Source: CALKZN01 sp050633785
Lineage (GTDB): Bacteria > Pseudomonadota > Gammaproteobacteria > Arenicellales > Arenicellaceae
DNA length: 64,000 bases
Assembly: GCA_050633785.1 (NCBI GenBank)
Contig: JBOEHE010000049.1
Coordinates: 1 to 64,000 of the forward strand
Reading direction: 5' to 3'
Under the pieces are notes generated by a model. It did no database searches. It was given only the letters and a program-made list of their open reading frames with translations, and was not told the DNA's origin. Both the position numbers and the translations under genes were made by a program. Shown here one piece after another: positions 1-6,415 of this stretch; the stretch's first letter is position 1; every line of letters starts with the position of its first letter.

Positions 1-228
1 ACAAGTCTCTACAATAGGATAGACAAACTCCATGAAGAAGGCCGCATTACTGAAGGACTTTCTAACTGGGCTCACAAGCTCAGGCTTGATGGGAATACTG
101 CAGTTCATGAAATCAAAGCCTCCGAGAGTGAGGCAAAGGAACATGTCGAATTTATTAAACTCTTCCTAGAAGTCACTTTTGTCTTGCCTGATAAAATTCG
201 GAAACTCCAAAGTGCAGATACAGAGTGA
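1..228 (+). CDS. C-terminal part of a DUF4145-like protein (5' end outside window)
   Basis: Frame 1 is open from the first base to a TGA at 226-228, giving 75 residues with no start in the window. The segment NWAHKLRLDGNTAVHE followed by an acidic helical stretch resembles the C-terminus of DUF4145 proteins, where a conserved ...LR..GN.A.H(D/E) motif precedes a helix. DUF4145 occurs in phage, restriction and defence contexts, and its biochemical role is not established. It converges on the minus-strand replication operon, so it is probably an accessory gene of the prophage. The family call is from memory of the motif. Confidence 0.5.
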   Translation, partial: TSLYNRIDKLHEEGRITEGLSNWAHKLRLDGNTAVHEIKASESEAKEHVEFIKLFLEVTFVLPDKIRKLQSADTE

Positions 229-252
229 TATTCAAAGGTATTTAAACTCATA

Positions 253-624
253 TCACCCACCCGCCGCAGAACTAATACGACCCTTAAGAATCGAACGTAT
301 CTGGCCAATATATTTAAAACCAACCTCATCACTACAACGCTGATGCGTTAATAAATTTGACGTAATTGGCTTGGGAGGAAGGTACTCGAAAACCTTTCTG
401 GGACTCATCCAGCGTGACTCGTGGCCCATACCTTTTACGAATGCCATCGCCACTCGTTCAGAATCGGCATCGACCAAACCCATCTTTGTTAAAGACTCAA
501 AATATATCGCGTATATTTTCAACAATTCCTTTGTCTCACCATTCGGGATAAACGGAGCACCTGCCATTCCTGCAGAACGCATTTTATTGATGCCGTAACC
601 AATTTGTTTTTTTAAGTTATCCAA
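253..624 (-). CDS. Hypothetical phage protein, last gene of the leftward operon (TTG start)
   Basis: This 123-residue soluble, mostly helical protein was not recognised. The start is a TTG at 622-624, chosen because GGAGG lies six bases upstream. That GGAGG falls inside the last codons of the upstream replication gene, whose stop overlaps this start by 8 bp, so translational coupling is likely. Position directly after a replication O-like protein matches where phages keep a helicase-loader (P/DnaC analogue) or a replication accessory protein. However, 123 residues is too short for a DnaC-like loader and no Walker motif is visible. Confidence 0.6.
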   Translation of the reverse strand: MDNLKKQIGYGINKMRSAGMAGAPFIPNGETKELLKIYAIYFESLTKMGLVDADSERVAMAFVKGMGHESRWMSPRKVFEYLPPKPITSNLLTHQRCSDEVGFKYIGQIRSILKGRISSAAGG

Positions 625-1858
625 GGAATGCCTCCATAGCTTTATCTGAAATTGATTTACCCACTTGACCGCCTTTAGTTTTTAACCGTGAGCAATGAGC
701 ATTGAGCGTAGAAACAAACGCCCTCGACCACATGTGTTGTGTTCTTTGGTCGCCCTCAGAATCAACTTTGACCAGTCGATACGCATTGAGTTCATCCTCA
801 TAAATCTCATCAGTCATACCTCTGGCTCGAAGTAATTTCGCTTGATCATGAGAAATTGTCGGCACCCACTCAGCAAACATTTGAAAACGTCCAGGCTCAT
901 TGCTTGGTATGACGACGCCGAGCGGCGCAGCCGCCTTTGGCCTCTGCTCACCTTCGTTAACAAGTTCAAATTCTTGTAAAACACCTTCATCATGCAACTG
1001 GGTTTTGTTAGTAGGTTTAAGTGGGTTTTGTGGGGTGCATTCTTTGGGGGGGGTACCCCCTACAATCTTTGCCCCCCCTCCCCCTACATTTTCTACGGGG
1101 GGTATGACTTTTGTACCCCCTGCATTTTTTGTACCCCCTGCAACATTTGTACCCCCTGCATTTTTTGTAGGGGGTGAAGAGGTTAATAAGTCAGGGTTTA
1201 TTGAATATCGATTGGTTTTTCCTATTTGAGCCAAACAAATGATCAGATTTCTATCCACCAGTGGCGTTAACGCAACCTTAATTGTTCGTTCGGACTTTAT
1301 TCCAGTACATGTGGCAAACTGGGTAGTCGAAATTGAATCAAATTCTTCATCCCACCCCAGAGTTTGGCGGATAATTAGCAGAAAACACTTCAGCTGATTG
1401 CCTGACATGCCTGCCATCAATTCATCCACTACTGCATTCGGAAGTTGCATTGAATTTGGGATATATTTCCGCTTATAATCCGCCGAAACACCCCCTGCAT
1501 TTTTTGTACCCTCTACAACGGTTGCACCCCCCTCATTTTTTGTAGGGGGTGTTTTGTCAAAAAGTTCTGAGTTTATCGAGTAACTGTTCGGCCTTCCTGT
1601 ATAAGCCATAGACTGTATCAACCCCAACCCAACCAATGGCCTTAAAGCCGCTTTAACAGTCCTTACATCCTTGATACCGGTATATTGAACAAACTGACTA
1701 ATGGATATTGAATCAAACTCCTTATGCCAGCCTAGTGTCTTACGAATAATGAACAAAAAGCACTTAAGCTCATTGCCGGACATTTCACACATCAAATCGT
1801 CTACTACAGCGTTTGGTAGCTGCATAGAATTGGGTACATACTTTCTTTGATTGCTCAC
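617..1858 (-). CDS. Phage replication O-like protein with tandemly duplicated winged-helix domain
   Basis: The protein has 413 residues and probably initiates prophage DNA replication by binding the phage origin. Residues 1 to about 105 and about 130 to 235 are two copies of the same winged-helix domain typical of the N-terminus of phage replication protein O. Each has a KY(V/I)PNSMQLPNAVVD start, an (S/A)GN(E/Q)LKCFL helix, and an RTLGW/KTLGW turn followed by SIS..QF...TGIK recognition-helix-like sequence. A low-complexity linker rich in KNAGG and VGG units follows each copy. The C-terminal 120 residues resemble the DnaT/primosomal C-terminal region of such proteins. Start is GTG at 1856-1858 with GAGG upstream. 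Family members usually carry one N-terminal domain, so the duplication is unusual. Confidence 0.8.
   Translation of the reverse strand: MSNQRKYVPNSMQLPNAVVDDLMCEMSGNELKCFLFIIRKTLGWHKEFDSISISQFVQYTGIKDVRTVKAALRPLVGLGLIQSMAYTGRPNSYSINSELFDKTPPTKNEGGATVVEGTKNAGGVSADYKRKYIPNSMQLPNAVVDELMAGMSGNQLKCFLLIIRQTLGWDEEFDSISTTQFATCTGIKSERTIKVALTPLVDRNLIICLAQIGKTNRYSINPDLLTSSPPTKNAGGTNVAGGTKNAGGTKVIPPVENVGGGGAKIVGGTPPKECTPQNPLKPTNKTQLHDEGVLQEFELVNEGEQRPKAAAPLGVVIPSNEPGRFQMFAEWVPTISHDQAKLLRARGMTDEIYEDELNAYRLVKVDSEGDQRTQHMWSRAFVSTLNAHCSRLKTKGGQVGKSISDKAMEAFLG
1046..1175. repeat. In-frame short repeats inside the replication gene linker
   Basis: About ten units related to TTTTGTACCCCCTGCA are arrayed on the + strand. 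They encode GGTKNAGG/GGTNVAGG-type peptide units on the minus strand. A second, shorter cluster of the same units lies at about 1488-1552 in the linker of the first domain copy. Similar PPTKN.GG linkers are common in replication O proteins of enteric phages. The array is prone to slippage, so the copy number may vary between strains. Confidence 0.75.
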
Positions 1859-1955
1859 TATAACAATCCTCTTATTTCTAATCGGATACCCATTAAAAGG
1901 CAGAACAAGAAATGAACTACTAGGTTAATTTTAGAAATAACGACTTTTTTTGTAT

Positions 1956-2252
1956 TCAATGCAATACCCTCAAACCACCTGGCAAAGTGAACTTCCAATT
2001 AGTTATGTCAATAACTACAACCTCACCCTCATCTTTTAGTTCAGTCCTGAACGAAATAAACCCCATGCTCTGTAACGACGTTAAATGACCAATAATCAAA
2101 ACCTCATGCACAGAACAGAGTTCACAAAGTCGCTGCAACTTAAATGCTCCTGAGTTCGCCCCACCTAATGATTCAACAATCACAACAAGCAGTAGCTTGT
2201 TTGTTGGATGACGGACTTTTGAGGCTATTGCATGTGTAACCAATGAACTCAC
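1956..2252 (-). CDS. Small putative winged-helix protein, unknown role
   Basis: The protein has 98 residues. The pattern of helix (KLLLVVIVES), helix (FKLQRLCELCSVHEVLIIGHLTSLQSMGFISFRTE) and a short beta hairpin is compatible with a winged-helix fold, but no family was recognised. The start is GTG at 2250-2252. The upstream small membrane protein stops at TAG, giving a one-base TAGTG overlap, and the GAGG inside the upstream coding end serves as ribosome binding site. It lies directly upstream of the replication gene in the leftward operon, so a DNA-binding or replication-control role is possible but inferred. Confidence 0.6.
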   Translation of the reverse strand: MSSLVTHAIASKVRHPTNKLLLVVIVESLGGANSGAFKLQRLCELCSVHEVLIIGHLTSLQSMGFISFRTELKDEGEVVVIDITNWKFTLPGGLRVLH

Positions 2253-2377
2253 TACGAAATACCCTCAAAGCCCACCAGGCAAGCACCAATCAAAACCATA
2301 AGGTGAAATGCAACAATCAACCAATACGCCCACACCGGCATTCTGGTTCTCTTTACTTTATGTCTACTGGCATTCAT
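2252..2377 (-). CDS. Small single-pass membrane protein
   Basis: The protein has 41 residues: a basic N-terminus (SRHKVKRTR) followed by one hydrophobic helix (VWAYWLIVAFHLMVLIGACLV). A longer upstream reading frame exists, but the ATG at 2375-2377 has GAGG seven bases upstream, which decides the start. The positive-inside rule predicts a cytoplasmic N-terminus. Its stop overlaps the GTG of the next gene. The function is unknown; small membrane proteins in early phage operons are often host-takeover or exclusion proteins, which is only a general analogy. Confidence 0.6.
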   Translation of the reverse strand: MNASRHKVKRTRMPVWAYWLIVAFHLMVLIGACLVGFEGIS

Positions 2378-2584
2378 TAAATAACCTCGGTGGTGGTTCT
2401 TATGTTTCAAATTATTGGTACTGGCAGGTCTCAACCCTGCTTGCCCTATTTAACGGTTTACCGACAGGCTCGGTTAAAGAGTAAAAGCCTTAAGCGCGGG
2501 ATTGGTTACCCTGTTCTCTTTGATGCTCGCTTTGCGTTTCTAAGTTTCTCAACGCCGCAGTACCATAAATCTTTCAAAAGAACG

Positions 2585-2719
2585 CTATCTGTGTGATAAC
2601 GCTCTGTTGATAAATCTAAGGTTTTTAGTCCTCGCCCATTTTGGCCACCTCTTTAATCTAGTTGCAGGCTCTTGGTTAGTTATCTCGGCCGCCTGTTTAG
2701 CCTTCTCTATATTTTGCAA
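2585..2719 (-). CDS. Possible small basic protein with TTG start
   Basis: This 44-residue open frame starts at TTG (2717-2719) with GGGGG five bases upstream. The translation has a helical amphipathic start (LQNIEKAKQAAEIT) and a very basic end (RLKRWPKWARTKNLRF). The proposed ribosome binding site is inside the 3' arm of the 2721-2775 hairpin, so translation could depend on that structure opening. It fills part of the gap between the Acb2-like gene and the small membrane protein gene. The rest of that gap (2378-2584) has only very short frames. This is supported only by the ribosome binding site and spacing. Confidence 0.35.
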   Translation of the reverse strand: MQNIEKAKQAAEITNQEPATRLKRWPKWARTKNLRFINRALSHR

Positions 2720-2720
2720 G

Positions 2721-2775
2721 AAACCCCCACGGCACTGTGGGATATCAGCGCGAACTGGTTATGCCGCAGGGGTTT
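2721..2775 (-). promoter_or_regulatory. Intergenic long-loop hairpin downstream of the Acb2-like gene
   Basis: The 14-base arms 2721-2734 and 2762-2775 pair fully when two G-U pairs are allowed, with a 27-base loop. The hairpin starts five bases after the Acb2-like stop codon in the minus-strand transcript and its 3' arm contains GGGGG. No T-run follows, so it is not a standard terminator. It is of the same kind as the hairpins between the small genes at 9420-10035. Confidence 0.6.
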
Positions 2776-2779
2776 ATTC

Positions 2780-3004
2780 CTAAAACGTTTCTGGCTTTGC
2801 TATGGACCGAATTGTCCACATAAAGCCTTGTTGCAAATTGGTTTTTCCAAGCGCCAAACTACGCCCATCAATACCTTCCACGCTTGCCAGATCATCAATA
2901 AGCTCGCCACAGCTTTCAGCCAAAGCCTTACAACGGTTCATCAGATCAATCTCTTCTTGAGTCAGGTCTCGATAACCCTTAATTTTTTTATGCTGGTTTT
3001 CCAT
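2780..3004 (-). CDS. Acb2-like small protein (candidate anti-CBASS cyclic-nucleotide sponge)
   Basis: The protein has 74 residues. The motif HKKIKGYRDLTQEEIDLMN near the N-terminus and the C-terminal GKTNLQQGFMWTIRSIAKPE match the pattern I know for the Acb2/Tad1 helical-hairpin family of phage proteins (I/KGYR.L...EI.LMN... and A(I/L)G(R/K)T.LQ.G.M...R.(V/I)A.P). Acb2 proteins form hexamers that bind cyclic di- and trinucleotides and so blunt CBASS immunity. The central region is shorter than in some members. Start is ATG at 3002-3004 with AGGTG just upstream. It lies in the leftward early operon, as expected for an anti-defence gene that must act soon after infection. Homology is by motif recognition; no search was run. 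Confidence 0.7.
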   Translation of the reverse strand: MENQHKKIKGYRDLTQEEIDLMNRCKALAESCGELIDDLASVEGIDGRSLALGKTNLQQGFMWTIRSIAKPETF

Positions 3005-3170
3005 CAATCACCTAATTGTTAAAAGTTAAACCGCCCTGTGACAACGACAAGGCTTCTCACTTCTTGTATCAACGGGCAGCCTGCAAACCTATACAGTGTT
3101 GTCGCCCTAACGCAGTGTTATTTGAACACTAATATACAATTAAACTTTAGCATACTAATGTTTTTAAATG

Positions 3171-4160
3171 CTAATTCTTGACAAAGCGCAGCTGTATAAG
3201 CTGGCTGTTACCAGAACGAAAGCTCGCTATACCCCCGCAGAGATACAACCGGAACATTCGAATAAATGTTTCATCAAAACCCATGGCCCGAATCTCGCCC
3301 AAGCTTGACTCAAAGTTATCAAGCCAGTGTTTTAATGTGATAGCGTAGTCTTGGCCACGCTCTACTGTGTCAGTCACCTGCAAACCGGCTCCGGTCATTA
3401 CACGCACAACTTCGTTGTATGTTGGCGTATAAGCTGTTGGAAATATGTGCTTATCAAACCACTTAGACATCGGTTTATCGCGCGATATGAACTGCAGCGT
3501 TCCAATGGCTCTATCTTCAAGTACTGAATTGACCCAGTTGAAAAAAGGCACTAAGTTTTTTTGGCCTACGTGCTCCAGCATTCCTATTGCTGTGAAACGG
3601 TCATACTTATACCCAGGCTTAAACTGCTCCCAACGTGACAAGTGATAGCTTATATTTTCTGCATCAGATCCCATCTTGATTGCGTATTTAATTTGCTCTT
3701 CAGAAAGACTCAACCCGTCTATCAACATGTTTAGATAATTTCCACTAACGAAACGTGAAAAACCACCCCAACCACAACCACAATCGAGCATTACCGCATC
3801 TTTACATCTGCCCATATCTAACCACTGAGCATGAGCACGATACTTGTTATGCTGCCCATGCTTCAGCGGTAGTGATTTGTCGCCGTAGAAATTACCGCAG
3901 GTGTAAGCCATGGACTCACCCAGTAGCAACTCATAGAACCTAGCTGGTATGTTGTAATGCTTTGCAACTCTCCTGCTTGTGGTCGGCAAGTAAGGGACTC
4001 GGCGCTTAACGCTTTTCCCGTTTGATTCGATGAACTCAGACAAATCACCTTCGATCATGATGTTGCCTTTCATATACTCATCGCCAAAACCGACTTCACC
4101 AAACAGTTGAGTGTTGATCGCGGCAGGTACCGTAAATTTTGCCCCTTTCAAATTAATCAT
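3171..4160 (-). CDS. Cyclopropane-fatty-acid-synthase-like SAM methyltransferase in prophage
   Basis: The protein has about 329 residues. The central Rossmann domain has the SAM-binding loop DCGCGWGGFSRF (about residue 130), the CFA-type YTCGNF segment just before it (equivalent of the CAYW region with the conserved Cys), and GMLEHVGQKN containing the conserved glutamate. The following segment SKWFDKHIFPTAYTPTYNEV resembles the W(I)DKYIFPGG..PS stretch of CFA synthases. The known family reaction adds a methylene bridge to unsaturated membrane phospholipid chains. Length is a little below the 380-400 of bacterial Cfa. ATG at 4158-4160 overlaps the CII-like gene by 8 bp, with AAAGGG upstream. 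A lipid-modifying enzyme in a phage early operon is unusual; substrate specificity is unknown. Confidence 0.8.
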   Translation of the reverse strand: MINLKGAKFTVPAAINTQLFGEVGFGDEYMKGNIMIEGDLSEFIESNGKSVKRRVPYLPTTSRRVAKHYNIPARFYELLLGESMAYTCGNFYGDKSLPLKHGQHNKYRAHAQWLDMGRCKDAVMLDCGCGWGGFSRFVSGNYLNMLIDGLSLSEEQIKYAIKMGSDAENISYHLSRWEQFKPGYKYDRFTAIGMLEHVGQKNLVPFFNWVNSVLEDRAIGTLQFISRDKPMSKWFDKHIFPTAYTPTYNEVVRVMTGAGLQVTDTVERGQDYAITLKHWLDNFESSLGEIRAMGFDETFIRMFRLYLCGGIASFRSGNSQLIQLRFVKN

Positions 4161-4509
4161 TAAAAACACACCCTTTCTTTTCTAGTTTTCTACGCATATG
4201 AACTAACCCTTCTTTTGAGTTGTGCCAAGCTGCAACCGCTATTGCCTTTGGGATAGCGACACTCCCTGGCGGCACTACCTCAGAACCGCCAGGAACCAAG
4301 TCATATCCCATCAATGCTATTAATTCACTCACCTGTTTCAATCCAACCTTAATCTGATTGCCGTAGAATCTTCCGAATGCATCCTTATCGATACCCATTG
4401 GTTCATAGAATGTCTTATGCCCCTCAACACCAACCAGTTGCGTAATCTTGCTTTCAATATCTCGTGCTTTAAGTGCCTGAGACTCGGTTAACTTGTTCTC
4501 ATTATTCAT
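4153..4509 (-). CDS. CII-like phage transcriptional regulator
   Basis: The protein has 118 residues. The N-terminal half (residues about 8-70) reads as a helix-turn-helix protein with an ALKARDIESKI start, a FGRFYGNQIKVGLKQVSELI recognition region and a MGYDL end, similar in layout to lambda-type CII activators. The C-terminal 35 residues are basic (HMRRKLEKKG). Gene order cro, terminator, this gene, then early genes copies lambda, where CII activates the repressor-establishment and integrase promoters. GGGGTG precedes the ATG. Assignment as CII is from position and layout, with only moderate sequence support. Confidence 0.55.
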   Translation of the reverse strand: MNNENKLTESQALKARDIESKITQLVGVEGHKTFYEPMGIDKDAFGRFYGNQIKVGLKQVSELIALMGYDLVPGGSEVVPPGSVAIPKAIAVAAWHNSKEGLVHMRRKLEKKGCVFND

Positions 4510-4614
4510 TTTTCAAACACCCCAACATTCACAAGATTAGAACTGGTCAAACAAGGCAACCCCACGTTAGAATCAACAGCCCTAACAATTAACCCAAACA
4601 ATGGAGTTGCCTTG

Positions 4615-5145
4615 ATGGTTGACCTCGTGACCCTTACCGCTTCAATCTTTACCACCGTCAATGGCTTGCAGACGGTAAAAGAGAGCGTTGATGACATTAA
4701 GCTAAAGGCCCAAATTGGAGAGTTTATAGACGCCTTAAATAAATCAAACATACATGTCCTCCAACTCATTAATGAAAATGCGGAGCTTCAAGCTATGCAG
4801 ATCAAGACGGCAAAAGAATTGAACGATGCACGAGATAGTCTTGAGCTTAAAAAAAGATACAGACTTAAAGAAACCAAACTTGGGAAATTTATCTACGTTC
4901 TCAATCCACCAGATGAAACAAGCGGCACTTCTGACATTACACAACCAGAGCCACGGCATGCCGTATGCATACACTGTTTCAATGACGGGAAGGTACGCAT
5001 ACTTCAGAGTAGCTATACACACCCTATTATTGTATCTCCCGGAGACCAGGAGATAGCTGACTACAAGCTTCATAAACTCACTTGCAGCAACTGCAAGTTT
5101 TCTTGTGCTATTCATAGCGATGAGTTGACCTCAATTTATGATTGA
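4615..5145 (+). CDS. Hypothetical coiled-coil protein with two CxxC motifs
   Basis: The protein has 176 residues. The N-terminus is hydrophobic/helical (VTLTASIFTTVNGLQTVKES), followed by a long helical or coiled-coil stretch (about residues 25-85). A C-terminal zinc-ribbon-like module has CIHC and, about 45 residues later, CSNC. GGAG eight bases before the ATG sets the start. It is oriented against the leftward operon and lies between cro and the CII-like gene, so it must have its own promoter. I know of similar 'GREA-like helix plus zinc ribbon' hypothetical proteins near phage and toxin genes, but cannot name a function. Confidence 0.7.
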   Translation: MVDLVTLTASIFTTVNGLQTVKESVDDIKLKAQIGEFIDALNKSNIHVLQLINENAELQAMQIKTAKELNDARDSLELKKRYRLKETKLGKFIYVLNPPDETSGTSDITQPEPRHAVCIHCFNDGKVRILQSSYTHPIIVSPGDQEIADYKLHKLTCSNCKFSCAIHSDELTSIYD

Positions 5146-5284
5146 AAAAACCTTTCAGCTCATTAATTTTCATTCCACCCACCCGCTCATTTGAGATCGA
5201 ACGCGAATCGGTTGTTTCTGTTTCGCGTGCTTTAGCACTACCTATGTCTGATAATTTAGTCATGTTATCGAAATACAAAAAAAC

Positions 5285-5302
5285 TCCCGGACGAGACCGG
5301 GA
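5285..5302 (-). terminator. tR1-like terminator between cro and the CII-like gene
   Basis: The arms TCCCGG (5285-5290) and CCGGGA (5297-5302) flank a six-base loop. In the minus-strand transcript a run of seven U (A-run at 5277-5283) follows. Location directly after the Cro-like gene and before the CII-like gene is that of lambda tR1, where an antiterminator would be required for full early expression. Confidence 0.7.
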
Positions 5303-5341
5303 TAAAAATACCCACAATAGAGGAGTTTCTATGTGTGTGAG

Positions 5342-5596
5342 TCATGCTGTTGTGGGCTTAGGACCGAAAACATCTGGCCTAAGTTCGTGTCGATTAACAG
5401 CATTATTTGTTGCAATCTCAATTGGAATTGCGCAATGCGAACTTGCTTTTAATGACCGATTCAACCACCACCAAACGTTACGTTGGGTAATTTTTTCGTC
5501 TTCGGGCAGATGCTCATTCACCGCCTTCGCTAGATCGGTTTGCCCTCCCAAAATATCTACTGCTTTTTCCAAAGCAATTTGTGTTGATTTCTTCAT
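5342..5596 (-). CDS. YdaS/Cro-like helix-turn-helix regulator
   Basis: The protein has 84 residues from the ATG at 5594-5596. The fold follows the YdaS_antitoxin/Cro pattern: ALEKAVDILGGQTDLAKAVN (helices 1-2), KITQRNVWWWLNR (recognition helix with the characteristic WWWL), then HCAIPIEIATN. It is transcribed divergently from the CI-like repressor across three operators. A perfect -10 TATAAT sits between operators 1 and 2 on the minus strand, about 20 bases upstream of the start. It most likely switches the phage to lytic growth by repressing the repressor gene. Confidence 0.8.
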   Translation of the reverse strand: MKKSTQIALEKAVDILGGQTDLAKAVNEHLPEDEKITQRNVWWWLNRSLKASSHCAIPIEIATNNAVNRHELRPDVFGPKPTTA

Positions 5597-5607
5597 GTTA
5601 ACAAAAT

Positions 5608-5667
5608 ACAAGATATCTAGTCATTATACAACTATTTTTCTTGTTTGTTTTTTACAAGTGAACTAGT
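5608..5667. promoter_or_regulatory. Three-site operator region between cro-like and CI-like genes (OR analogue)
   Basis: Three 14-bp near-palindromes fit ACWAK-N4-CTWGT: 5608-5621 ACAAGATATCTAGT, 5631-5644 ACTATTTTTCTTGT, 5654-5667 ACAAGTGAACTAGT. Their starts are exactly 23 bp apart, about two helical turns, placing all three on nearly the same face of the helix. Three further copies of the same motif lie at 9088-9158. The arrangement parallels lambda OR1-OR3. Which protein binds first is not visible. Confidence 0.85.
5623..5628 (-). promoter_or_regulatory. -10 element of the cro-like promoter
   Basis: The minus strand reads TATAAT here, with TTG immediately upstream. The -35 region (about 5646-5651) is poor (AAAACA at 17-bp spacing) and overlaps the second operator and its flank. 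Predicted transcription start is near 5616, inside operator 1, leaving a leader of about 20 bases before the cro-like ATG. Confidence 0.6.
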
Positions 5668-5673
5668 GATAAT
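5645..5673 (+). promoter_or_regulatory. Repressor-maintenance promoter (PRM analogue), probably leaderless
   Basis: TTGTTT (5645-5650), a 17-bp spacer and GATAAT (5668-5673) precede the repressor gene. The predicted start falls near 5680, the A of the second ATG of the repressor, so the mRNA would be leaderless, as lambda cI is from PRM. No ribosome binding site is visible. The third operator (5654-5667) occupies the spacer, so its occupation should block this promoter. Confidence 0.6.
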
Positions 5674-5679
5674 TTAATG

Positions 5680-6081
5680 ATGAATATTGGCCAAAGAATA
5701 CGGAACGCAAGGATATCCAAAGAACTTTCTCAGGTTGATCTTGCGAAAATGGTCCATGCATCTCAACAAACAATCCAGTTCATTGAAGATGGAACGACAA
5801 AGAAAAGCAAATACTTGCCAGAAATTGCAAATGTTTTAGGCGTTAGCTACGATTGGTTGGTTACTGGCAAAGAGTCGTCTATACCTCAAAATATTGTATC
5901 GAAAGGACTTACAGATGACGAAAAAGAAATTTTAGAAACTTACCGTTTTATAGATAATGTTCGAAAGGCATCTATGAGATCCTTTTCCACGCATTTAAAG
6001 TTAGAACAAATTTCTGCCAGTCAATCACCTGCCTCATCACAAGAAACGAAATTGCCGCCTATCGAAGCTGGCTCGAACTAA
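5680..6081 (+). CDS. CI-like phage repressor (HTH_3, no peptidase domain)
   Basis: The protein has 133 residues. An N-terminal HTH_3 domain spans about residues 5-62 (GQRIRNARISKELSQVDLAKMVHASQQTIQFIEDG...LPEIANVLGVSYDWLVTG). A helical tail of about 70 residues follows. There is no S24 LexA-type domain, so RecA-stimulated self-cleavage is not expected and induction may need another signal or an antirepressor. Two consecutive ATGs occur (5677, 5680); the promoter position favours the second. The C-terminal 22 bp overlap the convergent gene at 6059-6253. Confidence 0.8.
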   Translation: MNIGQRIRNARISKELSQVDLAKMVHASQQTIQFIEDGTTKKSKYLPEIANVLGVSYDWLVTGKESSIPQNIVSKGLTDDEKEILETYRFIDNVRKASMRSFSTHLKLEQISASQSPASSQETKLPPIEAGSN

Positions 6082-6253
6082 AAGACATTCGTTTCAGCTC
6101 CTCGCTAATTTTCAAAACAATAGCTGACCTCGAAGTGTCATTGTGAATTTTTAAAGCTTCACTCGACATTCTTCTCAATATTTCAATATCTGCTATATAC
6201 CTATCGCTTCTCCTTCGTCCCTCAATGGATACAACTTTGGTATTTTTATCCAT
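6059..6253 (-). CDS. Small hypothetical protein convergent with the repressor
   Basis: The protein has 64 residues, is highly charged and is predicted helical (VVSIEGRRRSDRYIADIEILRRMSSEALKIH...). A clear GGGGAG lies nine bases before the ATG. Its 3' end overlaps the 3' end of the repressor gene by 23 bp on the opposite strand, so antisense interference with repressor mRNA is possible. No family was recognised. A promoter should lie in 6254-6330. Confidence 0.6.
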   Translation of the reverse strand: MDKNTKVVSIEGRRRSDRYIADIEILRRMSSEALKIHNDTSRSAIVLKISEELKRMSFSSSQLR

Positions 6254-6415
6254 ATAAGATTCTCCCCTTTTATAATAAAATTAATTGGTAAGTGTGTGCT
6301 TAATTTACACTGCCAATTTCTCAACAACAATCGTTGAAAAGTTAGAAAACGTGTTTATTTCCCATAAATACACTTGAGAACTTAGAATGAGTAGACTTTA
6401 TTTAGGAGAATACTC

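Noticed and set aside
900..1229. Plus-strand frames over the C-rich repeats
   Set aside because: They are antisense readings of the GGTKNAGG-type linker of the replication protein.
1046..1552. CRISPR-like array of short repeats
   Set aside because: Units are contiguous, in frame and coding; there are no unique spacers of constant length. No CRISPR array was seen anywhere in the window.
2390..2596. Plus-strand 68-codon frame in the leftward operon gap
   Set aside because: It is opposite to the operon direction, lacks a ribosome binding site and has an unordered composition.
5108..5317. Minus-strand frame of 69 codons and plus-strand frame 5142-5666
   Set aside because: Both cross the terminator at 5285-5302 and, for the plus frame, the cro-like gene and operators, which explain the region better.
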